Source: DASPJQ01 sp035299065 (GTDB lineage Bacteria > Bacteroidota > Bacteroidia > Flavobacteriales_D > UBA2798). From it: a DNA stretch of 12,984 bases. The stretch lies in the NCBI GenBank assembly GCA_035299065.1, contig DATGXI010000180.1, forward strand, positions 1-12,984, written 5' to 3'. The notes beneath the pieces were generated by a model. It made no database searches. It was not told where the DNA came from and saw only the letters and a list, made by a program, of their open reading frames with translations. Shown in pieces: positions 1-6,981 of the stretch; within the stretch, counting starts at the first letter, position 1, and every line of letters begins with the position of its first letter. The position numbers and the translations under genes were made by a program.

Positions 1-1
1 C

Positions 2-799
2 CCATAAACCGCGTTTTTGAAGGAACTCAATTCCCTCCTGCCCTTCAACATGACCAAAGGCCACTAAATTGGTTAATGACATAACCATGGCACGTTGAGC
101 AATTTCTTTGGGTGAACGCAGTTTACACTCGGCTTCTGAAACGATGCAGGGAAGCGTTTTTGCAAAGGGTACACCATTTGCTTCCAACATTTCTTCTGTA
201 CTTTTTTTTCGTTCGGTTTGGTCAGGTTTAAGATTATCTTGCGCTACGTCAAAATAAAGCGGGTCAATGGTAACGGTTAAATCATTTACCTCAGTATTAC
301 CAGCAGCATCAAGAATCAATTTCAACTCTTTATCCAAAAAATGATATCCATCGGCTTTGCTGAAAATGGTGTCAGGCTGGGCAAATAAAACTGCATCAAA
401 ATTTGTTGCAATGGTTTGTACGAGTCGTTTCATTTCCGGAACTTCGCCTTTCTCAGGCAAGACCGAAAATTCGCAGTTGAGTGTTTGTATTTTGTGCAGA
501 AGCAAATCCTTTACTTTCTCATTTGTTGCTTTGAAGCGTGAAACAAATCCAAGCATGCCTTTGAGATTGGTTGCCACAGGACATGTTGTTTCCATTGGTA
601 ATTCAAAAGAAGGTTGTTCACGCTGGCGGTAATTAATCCTGAATTTTTTACCTGGTTTAAATAAACTGCCTTTTAGTTCCACATGAACTACGTCCGATCC
701 CTCTTGCTTTTCGGTGGTAATGGTTGCATTTGGTAATTCTTTTTTAAGGATTTCGGTTATTTTTTCGAACCCAATGTTATGAGAATAAAGTGTGATCAT
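2..799 (-). CDS. DUF4272-domain protein, C-terminus missing (runs off the left edge)
   Basis: The reading frame opens with ATG at 799 (MITLYSHNIGFEKI) and stays open for 266 codons to the window edge, so the C-terminus is missing. Residues about 1-170 form an alpha/beta region I cannot name; it includes a stretch around 125-165 (DAVLFAQPDTIF, then a predicted helix) that looks like part of the same domain architecture. From about residue 190 the sequence matches my recollection of DUF4272: a charged ERKKSTEEML segment, then NGVPF, LPCIV, and the CKLRSPKEIAQRAM block (225-238), which resembles the family's LRS-EEIA-RA signature. There is no signal peptide, so it is probably cytoplasmic. No biochemical function is established for the family as far as I know. 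It lies downstream of and parallel to the PepSY gene, 83 bp away. The reading frame is certain; the family name rests on motif memory. Confidence 0.7.
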   Translation of the reverse strand, partial: MITLYSHNIGFEKITEILKKELPNATITTEKQEGSDVVHVELKGSLFKPGKKFRINYRQREQPSFELPMETTCPVATNLKGMLGFVSRFKATNEKVKDLLLHKIQTLNCEFSVLPEKGEVPEMKRLVQTIATNFDAVLFAQPDTIFSKADGYHFLDKELKLILDAAGNTEVNDLTVTIDPLYFDVAQDNLKPDQTERKKSTEEMLEANGVPFAKTLPCIVSEAECKLRSPKEIAQRAMVMSLTNLVAFGHVEGQEGIEFLQKRGLW

Positions 800-882
800 A
801 ATTTAGCCAGGTTTTATGCTGAACCAAATTAATGAAAATATCATTTGCATTTTACCACACGATCAATTTTTGAAACAGTTTC

Positions 883-2013
883 TCAACTAATTTCTGAATA
901 TACTAATTTCTTCCTCCTCCTTCCCAAATAAATCATAAATCCTGTTACCGGCAGCGAGGCAATGACCAAACTTGCCAAACAGGCCAGCACTTTTCCCCAC
1001 AAACCCCAAACTGCACCAACATGTATGTCATAATTCATGCGCATGAGCTTGTCACTGTTTGATAAATTGGCATACCTGCCCCACATGTGCTTTACATCCA
1101 CTTCTTTTAAACTATACTGGTCAAAATAACGGTAATCGGTTTTCCAGTACGTGGTGGGATCAGGATTGGCATTGGCTGCAATGCACGCACGCGAATTTTC
1201 AGGCACGTGTATTTCAATGGCCGCTGATGGTGCGTATTCCTTTTTCATGAAATACCATACTTTGTCCAGTGGATTTTTTGCTTTTGAATATGCAGTATCA
1301 GAAACAGGTTCGGTATATTCAACCCGGGCACTGCCGCCCGATATGGTTGCATAATACCCGCGCGCAAACCATTCAAACCCCCAAACCAAACCGGTGATCG
1401 CAAAAATAATCCCGATCCACGACACATAAAACCCAAGCACGCTGTGCAGATCGTAATTTTTACGCCTCCACCGCACGTTTTTTAAGCGTATGCGAAAACG
1501 TTGTTTCCTTCCATTCTTGTTGCGCGGCCACCACAACACAATGCCTGTAACCAGCATGAAAAAAAACAACAGTGTTGCCGTGCTCACAATTGCTTTGCCC
1601 ACTTCATGCGGCAACCATAAATAAAAATGACCTTCAAGTACGAAATGAAAAAATCCGGAAAACTCGTTGCTTACTTTTAATACTTCGCCCGTATATTGAT
1701 TGATGTACACAAAATAATAATATTCATTTTTGCCACCATGGTAAAAAATAACTTTAGCCGAATGCCCGGCACCCGTATACAAAACAGCATGCACATGTTT
1801 ACCGGGCAATTCTTTTTTGGCTAAAGCAATGAGTGTTGAGGGCAGCAACATTTTTGCGTCTTGTTCTTTTACGAACCTGTACGGCTGGGTGGCATTTTGA
1901 ATTTCATCTTTAAATGCGTACAGGCTGCCGGTAATGGCAATGATAAACACCAGTAGCCCGATCAACAGACCGAGCCACAGGTGAAGCTTACCAATTATTT
2001 TTTTTGCCGTCAC
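883..2013 (-). CDS. PepSY-associated transmembrane protein, putative ferri-siderophore reductase or iron-regulated membrane protein
   Basis: This 376-aa inner-membrane protein has the usual PepSY_TM layout. TM1 lies at about 12-33 after a basic N-terminus (KKIIGKLHLWLG), a periplasmic PepSY-like domain follows at about 45-120, TM2 at about 140-161 ends in WWPRN, TM3 is at about 190-212, and TM4 at about 335-365 is followed by a basic RRRKK tail. Histidines at or near membrane boundaries (H11, H123, H129, H190, H331) are placed where related reductases such as FoxB are thought to bind heme; that assignment is inference. The gene follows the TonB-dependent receptor with only 3 bp between stop and start, so the two are surely co-transcribed. 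The likely role is reducing or releasing iron from an imported ferric siderophore at the inner membrane. The length is normal for the family and I see no truncation. The exact substrate cannot be read from the sequence. Confidence 0.9.
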   Translation of the reverse strand: MTAKKIIGKLHLWLGLLIGLLVFIIAITGSLYAFKDEIQNATQPYRFVKEQDAKMLLPSTLIALAKKELPGKHVHAVLYTGAGHSAKVIFYHGGKNEYYYFVYINQYTGEVLKVSNEFSGFFHFVLEGHFYLWLPHEVGKAIVSTATLLFFFMLVTGIVLWWPRNKNGRKQRFRIRLKNVRWRRKNYDLHSVLGFYVSWIGIIFAITGLVWGFEWFARGYYATISGGSARVEYTEPVSDTAYSKAKNPLDKVWYFMKKEYAPSAAIEIHVPENSRACIAANANPDPTTYWKTDYRYFDQYSLKEVDVKHMWGRYANLSNSDKLMRMNYDIHVGAVWGLWGKVLACLASLVIASLPVTGFMIYLGRRRKKLVYSEIS

Positions 2014-2016
2014 GAA

Positions 2017-4404
2017 TTAAAAACGGTAATTAACCGAGAACCGGAAATTGCGGGGAGCTTCGGTTTGCCAACTGTAAACCGGTGCGGCAAACCATGGCGC
2101 ATACGAACCACTGTATAAATATTCATTGGTAAGGTTAAATACATTTGCCGCTATACGTATCCTGTCATTTTCCCAAAACAAACCACCATCCACTTTCATG
2201 TAATCATTCATTTCCTTGCCCGGGTCAGGTGCTTTGTCCCAATACGTGGCACGGTCACCCAGCCAGGTACAACCTGCCGAAACCCCAATGCCTTTTAATT
2301 TTCCATTGGTAATTTTATAGTTTAACCAGGCATTGGCCGTGTGTTTTGAAAAACCGGGAACGACATCACCAACTTCAACAAAAGTAATTCCATCACTTAC
2401 TTTGGTAACTTTTGAATCGTTGTACGCATAGTTGGCAATTAGCGTAAGCCCTTTTGCAATGTTACCGCGTAAATCAAATTCAACTCCCTGCGAAGTTTTT
2501 TGGCCCAGCTCAATGCTTAAACCTGATGCTGGCGGACTATTTGGATCAGCTGTAAGTTCATTGTTTTTCAAAATATGGAATACCGATAGTGTGGTGATCC
2601 ATTTACCACCAAACCATTCTTTTTTAAATCCTGCTTCCAGGTTATTGCCCGTCATTGGCTGCACTTTTTGTCCGCTTGAAAGTTTTCCCGATTGGGGTAA
2701 AAAGGCCTGGTCATACAAAGCATAAAACGAAAATGTTTTATTTAACGACACGCTTAAACCTGCACGCGGTGTAAAATGGCTGGCGCTGTCAGCTCCGTAA
2801 TACGCCTGTGATAAAACGGTATACCTTCCGGCCAGTGTCAAACGTAATTTGTTTTCAAAAAATCCCAATTCATCCTGCGCGTAAAATGATACGTAATTTT
2901 GGTCCTGGTATGAACCATATAAATACGCACGTTCTTCAATTGGTTTTGAACGGTCAAATACCGGGAAACCGGTTACAGGTGTTCCCATGTACGGATTTTT
3001 CGGATCAAATTCTGCGCCCAGTGTATCCAGGTCCCAACTTTGGTTCCAGTCAGCCAGGTAATTTTTACGCGACATGTCAAGTCCACCTAAAATGCGGTGA
3101 TTGATGAGTCCTGTTCTTACATTTCCATTGAGGAAAACCTGGCCCATGGTCATTTTACTTTTTGCATCCCACAAACCAATGTTGCGTATCATTTTGCCGG
3201 TTGAGTCAATGTGCGATGGCCACATGGAATAACCTTCCTGCACATACAGGAAATAACCGGCTTGTGCTGTTAATTTCCAATTACTATTGAGGTTGTGCTG
3301 CAGGTTGGCAAAAAAGCTCTGGTCATTTATAATGGTACCGGGCGTTCCGGCAGGCAATGCGGTAAATTCAAGCGGCAATGTTTCGTATCCCTCAGGTGCA
3401 AACACATAATAGGATCCAACGTTGCTCATGTTGGCGCGTTGAAAGGTATATTCAAACGTAAGTTTTGTATTTTCATCAACCTGGTAAGAAATTACAGGCG
3501 CAAAAACATAACGGTCATTGTATTCATTGGGCCTGTGCGTTTGTTTGTTTTGTGCTGCAAGGTTTAAGCGATACAATAATTTTCCGTCTTTTGACAATTT
3601 TCCGTCAAAGTCAACCGTGGTGCGGTATAAATTGAAACTGCCAAATGTGAGCGAAGCTTCGCCACGGGTATGGCCCGTTGGCTTTTTTGTTACCACGTTG
3701 TATAGCCCGCTGGGATCACCGCTAGACAACATAAACCCTGCAGGGCCTTTTATGAACTCAATGCTTTCCACAAAGCTCATGTCTTCGGTAAGTGGTCCCC
3801 AATAAGAATTCACAACATTAAAACCGTTTCGGAAAGCCTGAATTTGCGAACCGCGCGTGCTGATGTTGGTATACAAATCGCCCCAATGTTCGGTGCGCAC
3901 TACTCCACTCACATTGCGAATCAATCCATCGCTCATGCTAATGACCTGCTGGTCTTTTAATGCATCGCCTGTAACAACCTGTATGTTTTGTGCAACTTCA
4001 AGCAAAGGTGCGTTTAAACGCAAACTTGACGATGGATTGCTTTTATTGTACTTGTTTGCCGACACAACAACCTCTTTTAATGTTTGTGCGCTTTCTTTTA
4101 AAATAATTTCAGGCACAAGCGTTGTTTCATTGGCTTTCACCTCGACCTGCTGTTCAATTGTTTCAAGTCCTATAAAAGATGCTTTTAGTGTATACGTGCC
4201 AGGCTCAACATTTACAATAGTGTATTCACCTTTATTGTTTGCCGATGTTCCTTTGTTCATTCCTTTGAGGCCTACCGAAACAAATTCGGCTGGCTGACCA
4301 TCGGAAGTTTTAACTGTTCCGGTAATTTTACCGGTTTGTGCCTGCAGTTTTACCGTTATAAAAAACAGTAAAATAGCCAGTGCTTTTTTTGCAACAATAT
4401 TCAT
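2017..4404 (-). CDS. TonB-dependent siderophore receptor with N-terminal carboxypeptidase-regulatory-like domain
   Basis: This 795-aa outer-membrane receptor starts with a signal peptide (about 1-22, LLFFITVKLQAQ, cleavage near QAQ). Residues about 24-110 are a CarboxypepD_reg-like beta-sandwich (GKITGTV, then NNKGEYTIVNVEPGTYTLKASFIGLE), followed by TLKEVVVSA, usual before the plug in Bacteroidota receptors. The plug (about 125-240) contains VAQNIQVVTGDALKDQQ, GLIRNVSGV, STRGSQIQAFRNGF and FIKGPAGFMLSSGDPSGLYN. The rest is a 22-strand-type barrel ending in a C-terminal aromatic (RFSVNYRF). The plug wording is that of ferric-siderophore receptors (FhuE/FcuA-like, TIGR01783-type) rather than SusC, and no SusD partner is adjacent. 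It heads an operon with the PepSY protein, which supports iron uptake. Three inverted repeats in the leader suggest dedicated regulation. The substrate (ferrichrome, coprogen, pyoverdine or other) is not predictable. Confidence 0.93.
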   Translation of the reverse strand: MNIVAKKALAILLFFITVKLQAQTGKITGTVKTSDGQPAEFVSVGLKGMNKGTSANNKGEYTIVNVEPGTYTLKASFIGLETIEQQVEVKANETTLVPEIILKESAQTLKEVVVSANKYNKSNPSSSLRLNAPLLEVAQNIQVVTGDALKDQQVISMSDGLIRNVSGVVRTEHWGDLYTNISTRGSQIQAFRNGFNVVNSYWGPLTEDMSFVESIEFIKGPAGFMLSSGDPSGLYNVVTKKPTGHTRGEASLTFGSFNLYRTTVDFDGKLSKDGKLLYRLNLAAQNKQTHRPNEYNDRYVFAPVISYQVDENTKLTFEYTFQRANMSNVGSYYVFAPEGYETLPLEFTALPAGTPGTIINDQSFFANLQHNLNSNWKLTAQAGYFLYVQEGYSMWPSHIDSTGKMIRNIGLWDAKSKMTMGQVFLNGNVRTGLINHRILGGLDMSRKNYLADWNQSWDLDTLGAEFDPKNPYMGTPVTGFPVFDRSKPIEERAYLYGSYQDQNYVSFYAQDELGFFENKLRLTLAGRYTVLSQAYYGADSASHFTPRAGLSVSLNKTFSFYALYDQAFLPQSGKLSSGQKVQPMTGNNLEAGFKKEWFGGKWITTLSVFHILKNNELTADPNSPPASGLSIELGQKTSQGVEFDLRGNIAKGLTLIANYAYNDSKVTKVSDGITFVEVGDVVPGFSKHTANAWLNYKITNGKLKGIGVSAGCTWLGDRATYWDKAPDPGKEMNDYMKVDGGLFWENDRIRIAANVFNLTNEYLYSGSYAPWFAAPVYSWQTEAPRNFRFSVNYRF

Positions 4405-4474
4405 ATGTTCGTTTTTAAAAATGATTGGTTGAATTAATTGTTGCCAAAACTCGGTTTAGAAATTGAGGTGATGT

Positions 4475-4492
4475 ATACCTTGATTTTGGTAT
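4475..4492. promoter_or_regulatory. Inverted repeat ATACC-N8-GGTAT, copy 1 (proximal), upstream of the TonB receptor operon
   Basis: Perfect 5-bp arms ATACC (4475-4479) and GGTAT (4488-4492) flank the 8-nt spacer TTGATTTT. Its near edge is 71 bp upstream of the receptor start codon. Two further copies with the same arm and spacer geometry lie upstream, which suggests binding sites for a dimeric regulator. The regulator is unknown and I do not recognise a Fur box. Confidence 0.6.
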
Positions 4493-4548
4493 TTAGAATT
4501 ATTCCTGATAACGATTTTTGAAAAACGAGTTGAATTAAAAAAACACAA

Positions 4549-4566
4549 ATACCTTTTTTATGGTAC
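4549..4566. promoter_or_regulatory. Inverted repeat ATACC-N8-GGTAC, copy 2
   Basis: Arms ATACC (4549-4553) and GGTAC (4562-4566) flank spacer TTTTTTAT, so four of five arm pairs match. Its centre is 74 bp from copy 1, about seven helical turns, so it would sit on the same DNA face. It shares the run ATACCTTTTTTA with copy 3. Confidence 0.6.
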
Positions 4567-4601
4567 GATGTGTTTTTGATTTTTTTAAGGGGTGATGCCG
4601 C

Positions 4602-4619
4602 ATACCTTTTTTACGGTAT
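4602..4619. promoter_or_regulatory. Inverted repeat ATACC-N8-GGTAT, copy 3 (distal)
   Basis: Perfect arms ATACC (4602-4606) and GGTAT (4615-4619) flank spacer TTTTTTAC. Its centre is 53 bp from copy 2, about five helical turns. It sits 22 bp before the terminator of the next gene, so it can only serve the leftward receptor operon. Confidence 0.6.
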
Positions 4620-4631
4620 AACAAAATATTC

Positions 4632-4667
4632 AAAAAAAAAGACGGACATGTAAGCCCGTCTTTTTTT
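4632..4667 (-). terminator. Rho-independent terminator of the first T9SS-protein gene
   Basis: A hairpin with core GACGG (4641-4645) and CCGTC (4656-4660) around a 10-nt loop is flanked by A9 on one side and T7 on the other, giving a longer A/T-extended stem. Read leftward, it begins about 19 bp after the stop codon of the gene at 4686-6296 and ends in a U-run. It is symmetric but nothing reads rightward into it here. Confidence 0.85.
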
Positions 4668-4685
4668 ACAACTAAACGCAAGCAA

Positions 4686-6296
4686 CTATTCGGTTTTAAC
4701 TACACGGGCAAATGCGGTTTTGCCGTGGGCATCATAGGTTTTCACAATATAAGTAGATGCTTCCAGTTCGTTTACACTTATTGTGCAATTCAAACTGTTT
4801 ACATGAACTTGCTTTTTTAATTTACCCTCAACACTGTAAATTTCAATGCGTGTTAGGGCTGTTGCCGATTTAATTTGCAATTCATTCCTGAACGGATTTG
4901 GAAAAACAGTCAGTCCATTTGCGGCAATGCTTGTTGCGGCTTTTCCATCAACCCATGACGCGCGCAATTCTTCTTCGTTGCATGGGCCATTGTGGTTATG
5001 TCCGTTTCCATGACCATAACCGTGTCCATTGCCATGGTGATGGTGGCCGTTACCATTGCCGGTGTAACAGGTGTCCTCTGGTGATGCTGGTGCAGGAAAT
5101 TCGTAATAAATTAAATGACGCATGGCATCCTGTTCAAGTCCGCAGGTTAACGAATCACCAACATAATTAGTTATTTCAAAAACATAATTTAAGGATGTAT
5201 CCAATATACCGTTTGTGAAAAATAATGAGGTGTCGCCCTGTTGCACAAGTGCAAATGTTATTTCATACTGATCGGCTCCCAATAATTCAATATAATCAAC
5301 ATAAAGCGTATCGGGCTGTTGGTAATACTGAACCTGTGGCAAATCCAATGAATTAAAAATAAGTGTATCGGTATTGGCAGGAATGGTATCCGGAATATTC
5401 CACTCATAAGTCGTATCGGCCGCATCGCCTACAAAACGTGTTATGGTATTGTTGAAATTATTGCCTGTTGAATAATCACTAAAAATATATACCCCATGTG
5501 GTCCACGGCATAAATTAAATACGGCTGTATTAAACGTATCAAGGTCATTGGCCACACCACCCGCAATAGCATAATAACCATAATAAGCATATTCGCCAGA
5601 AACCAATCCGCTTGATGAAATGCTAAATGAACCATCACATTCGCCACCTACTTCATAATTTCCAGTACAACCCGAAAGAGCAGTAAAATCGTAGGTAAGG
5701 TTTGTTGTTACAACTTCAGATTCAAAAAGGTCGCAGGGTTCATTCATACCATCCCACAACGGAATGGTTAATAGATATTGTTCAACTGAGTTAATTTGCA
5801 GACTGTATGCGTATGGCGATTCCCCAAGTCCGGTAAAAACCGAATCGCTTGTACCACTACTTGATATAGGGTCAAAGAAAACCCGGTCCACCGTTCCTGC
5901 AGGAATAGTACCAAAACGTACTTCAAAACCACCATCAGTATTACCAGTTGTTGGTGAATCAATAATTACGGTATCAAGATAAACCTGGTTTGCTGGATTT
6001 GGCGCAATGAAAACACGTGCCGACAGTTCATAGCAGTTTGCATCAAGAATGCTTACATTCACAACTTCTCCACTGCAAACATTATTTCGTTGCAGACCAT
6101 TGCTAGTTGGTATCGTATTTGAGTTCCTTGCCCATTGTATACGATAGGGGGGTAAGGCATGGTGAGGTATTGCAACCACCCGCGCATCACAAGCACCTAA
6201 AGTTGTTTCAGGATACACAACAAGTTCAAGATATGCCTGTGACATTCCTTGTTTTAAAAAGCCTGTAAAGGCTGCTAGTAAAAATAATTTTCTCAT
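4686..6296 (-). CDS. T9SS-secreted SprB-like surface protein with a His/Gly-rich insert (paralogue A)
   Basis: This 536-aa protein has a signal peptide (about 1-20, MRKLFLLAAF to GMSQA) and a C-terminal type A sorting domain (464-536, from VFPNPF, with IEIYSVEGKLKK and YIVKTYD), so it should cross the outer membrane by T9SS. Residues about 30-92 resemble a SprB-type repeat (GACDARVVAI, LPPYRIQW, then C74 and C88 in VSILDANCYE). A second domain is at about 112-185 (NTDGGFEVRF, DSVFTGL), with Cys-containing middle segments around 205-265 and 385. Residues 413-437 are an insert of only Gly, Asn, His and Tyr with eight histidines, bracketed by C410 and C439. The paralogue at 6982-8526 aligns over the whole length apart from this insert, with about 40 of 73 identical residues in the sorting domain. 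A lipoprotein gene is divergent upstream. The function is unknown; adhesin or surface binding protein is a guess. Confidence 0.88.
   Translation of the reverse strand: MRKLFLLAAFTGFLKQGMSQAYLELVVYPETTLGACDARVVAIPHHALPPYRIQWARNSNTIPTSNGLQRNNVCSGEVVNVSILDANCYELSARVFIAPNPANQVYLDTVIIDSPTTGNTDGGFEVRFGTIPAGTVDRVFFDPISSSGTSDSVFTGLGESPYAYSLQINSVEQYLLTIPLWDGMNEPCDLFESEVVTTNLTYDFTALSGCTGNYEVGGECDGSFSISSSGLVSGEYAYYGYYAIAGGVANDLDTFNTAVFNLCRGPHGVYIFSDYSTGNNFNNTITRFVGDAADTTYEWNIPDTIPANTDTLIFNSLDLPQVQYYQQPDTLYVDYIELLGADQYEITFALVQQGDTSLFFTNGILDTSLNYVFEITNYVGDSLTCGLEQDAMRHLIYYEFPAPASPEDTCYTGNGNGHHHHGNGHGYGHGNGHNHNGPCNEEELRASWVDGKAATSIAANGLTVFPNPFRNELQIKSATALTRIEIYSVEGKLKKQVHVNSLNCTISVNELEASTYIVKTYDAHGKTAFARVVKTE
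4986..5060 (-). repeat. In-gene 12-bp tandem repeat coding for a His/Gly-rich loop
   Basis: Read leftward, codons for HGNG, HGYG, HGNG and HNHN follow an HHHH block, about three and a half degenerate 12-bp units. It lies within the T9SS protein (residues 413-437) and has no counterpart in the paralogue. It looks like slippage expansion; the four histidines in a row and H-x-x-x-H spacing would suit binding of a transition metal. Confidence 0.75.
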
Positions 6297-6358
6297 AGAT
6301 TTTTGGTTGCTATAAAAAAACGAATTAAAAATGACTAAAACAATAAACCAGTATTAAA

Positions 6359-6373
6359 TTGCGTAGAAATACG
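6359..6373. promoter_or_regulatory. GTAGAAATACG motif, proximal copy, T9SS paralogue A promoter
   Basis: TTGCGTAGAAATACG is identical over 15 bp to the second copy that starts 21 bp further on. The core GTAGAAATACG (6363-6373) lies 67 bp upstream of the start at 6296. The motif is partly dyadic (CGTA-GAAA-TACG). It sits between divergent genes, so it could serve either; the distance and the paralogous promoter favour the leftward gene. Confidence 0.6.
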
Positions 6374-6379
6374 GTAATC

Positions 6380-6396
6380 TTGCGTAGAAATACGCA
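6380..6396. promoter_or_regulatory. GTAGAAATACG motif, distal copy, a perfect inverted repeat
   Basis: TGCGTA (6381-6386) and TACGCA (6391-6396) form a perfect 6-bp dyad around GAAA. The copy begins exactly 21 bp (two helical turns) from the proximal one. The same two-copy, 21-bp arrangement occurs upstream of the paralogue at 8597 and 8618. Confidence 0.6.
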
Positions 6397-6573
6397 TACG
6401 CCTTTATCAAAACCATCACATATAAAGACGTACCGCTTACAAATTCCAGGTTCAATATTATTTGCTGGCTATCAAAAACTTAACAAGTGGCAGTGCGCCT
6501 TTCTCAAAATATAAAACCCGTAGCCCACTTCTTTCCCTATATTCGTTACGGAACTTTAAAAAATTCAAAACAG

Positions 6574-6918
6574 ATGAAAAAACTAACTACATCCATTTTT
6601 GCTTTGGTCTTGATTTCACTTTCAGCTTGTGGCGGAGGTGGCGAAGACAATGCAAAAAAAATTGAGGATGCTGCTGCCATGCGCGCAAAACAAGTTTGTG
6701 AGAGCGGTGACTACGAACAAAAACTTAATTACTTAACCGAACAATTAACTGAACAAGGCATTACCGAGCAGGCTGATGTTGACAAAGCAATTGAATTGTT
6801 CAACAACAAGGTTAAAGAATCATGCCCCGATAAACATCCTGATGGCGGTGGAACACCTGTTGAACCAGAGCCGGAAACAGAAGACACAACAGCCGACACA
6901 ACTGTTGCTGCTGAATAA
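6574..6918 (+). CDS. Small lipoprotein with two conserved cysteines (paralogue A)
   Basis: A 114-aa protein. I chose the ATG at 6574 because it gives MKKLTTSIFALVLISLSAC, a textbook lipoprotein signal with lipobox LSAC at C19; the in-frame ATG upstream at 6487 would add a non-signal-like extension. After C19 comes a Gly-rich linker (GGGGED), then a helical region (about 27-84) with C42 and C84, and an acidic, Thr/Pro-rich tail (about 88-114, PVEPEPETEDTTADTT). The paralogue at 8776-9087 keeps both cysteines and the ending (NNKVKESC here, YEKKVKEMC there). It should be membrane-anchored by the lipidated Cys, and C42/C84 may form a disulfide. It is divergent from the T9SS protein gene and shares its control region. 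I know no function for the family. Confidence 0.85.
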   Translation: MKKLTTSIFALVLISLSACGGGGEDNAKKIEDAAAMRAKQVCESGDYEQKLNYLTEQLTEQGITEQADVDKAIELFNNKVKESCPDKHPDGGGTPVEPEPETEDTTADTTVAAE

Positions 6919-6938
6919 ATTTTAAGTACAAGTGTTAT

Positions 6939-6969
6939 AAAAAGGGATGAAAAATTTCATCCCTTTTTT
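6939..6969. terminator. Bidirectional terminator between converging lipoprotein A and T9SS paralogue B genes
   Basis: GGGATGAAA (6944-6952) and TTTCATCCC (6955-6963) are complementary and flanked by A5 and T5-6, so a U-run follows the stem in either direction. It sits 20 bp after the stop at 6918 and 12 bp after the leftward stop at 6982. Confidence 0.9.
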
Positions 6970-6981
6970 ATATTCAACTAC

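Noticed and set aside
357..632. Plus-strand open frame of 91 codons opposite the DUF4272 gene
   Set aside because: It lies entirely antisense to a convincing gene and has no motif of its own.
4549..4619. The ATACC repeats as a transposon end or attachment site
   Set aside because: There is no transposase or integrase nearby, no target-site duplication, and three evenly built copies fit operators better.
6487..6573. Upstream ATG at 6487 for lipoprotein A
   Set aside because: The extension lacks signal character and would place the lipobox about 48 residues in, far from the N-terminus.
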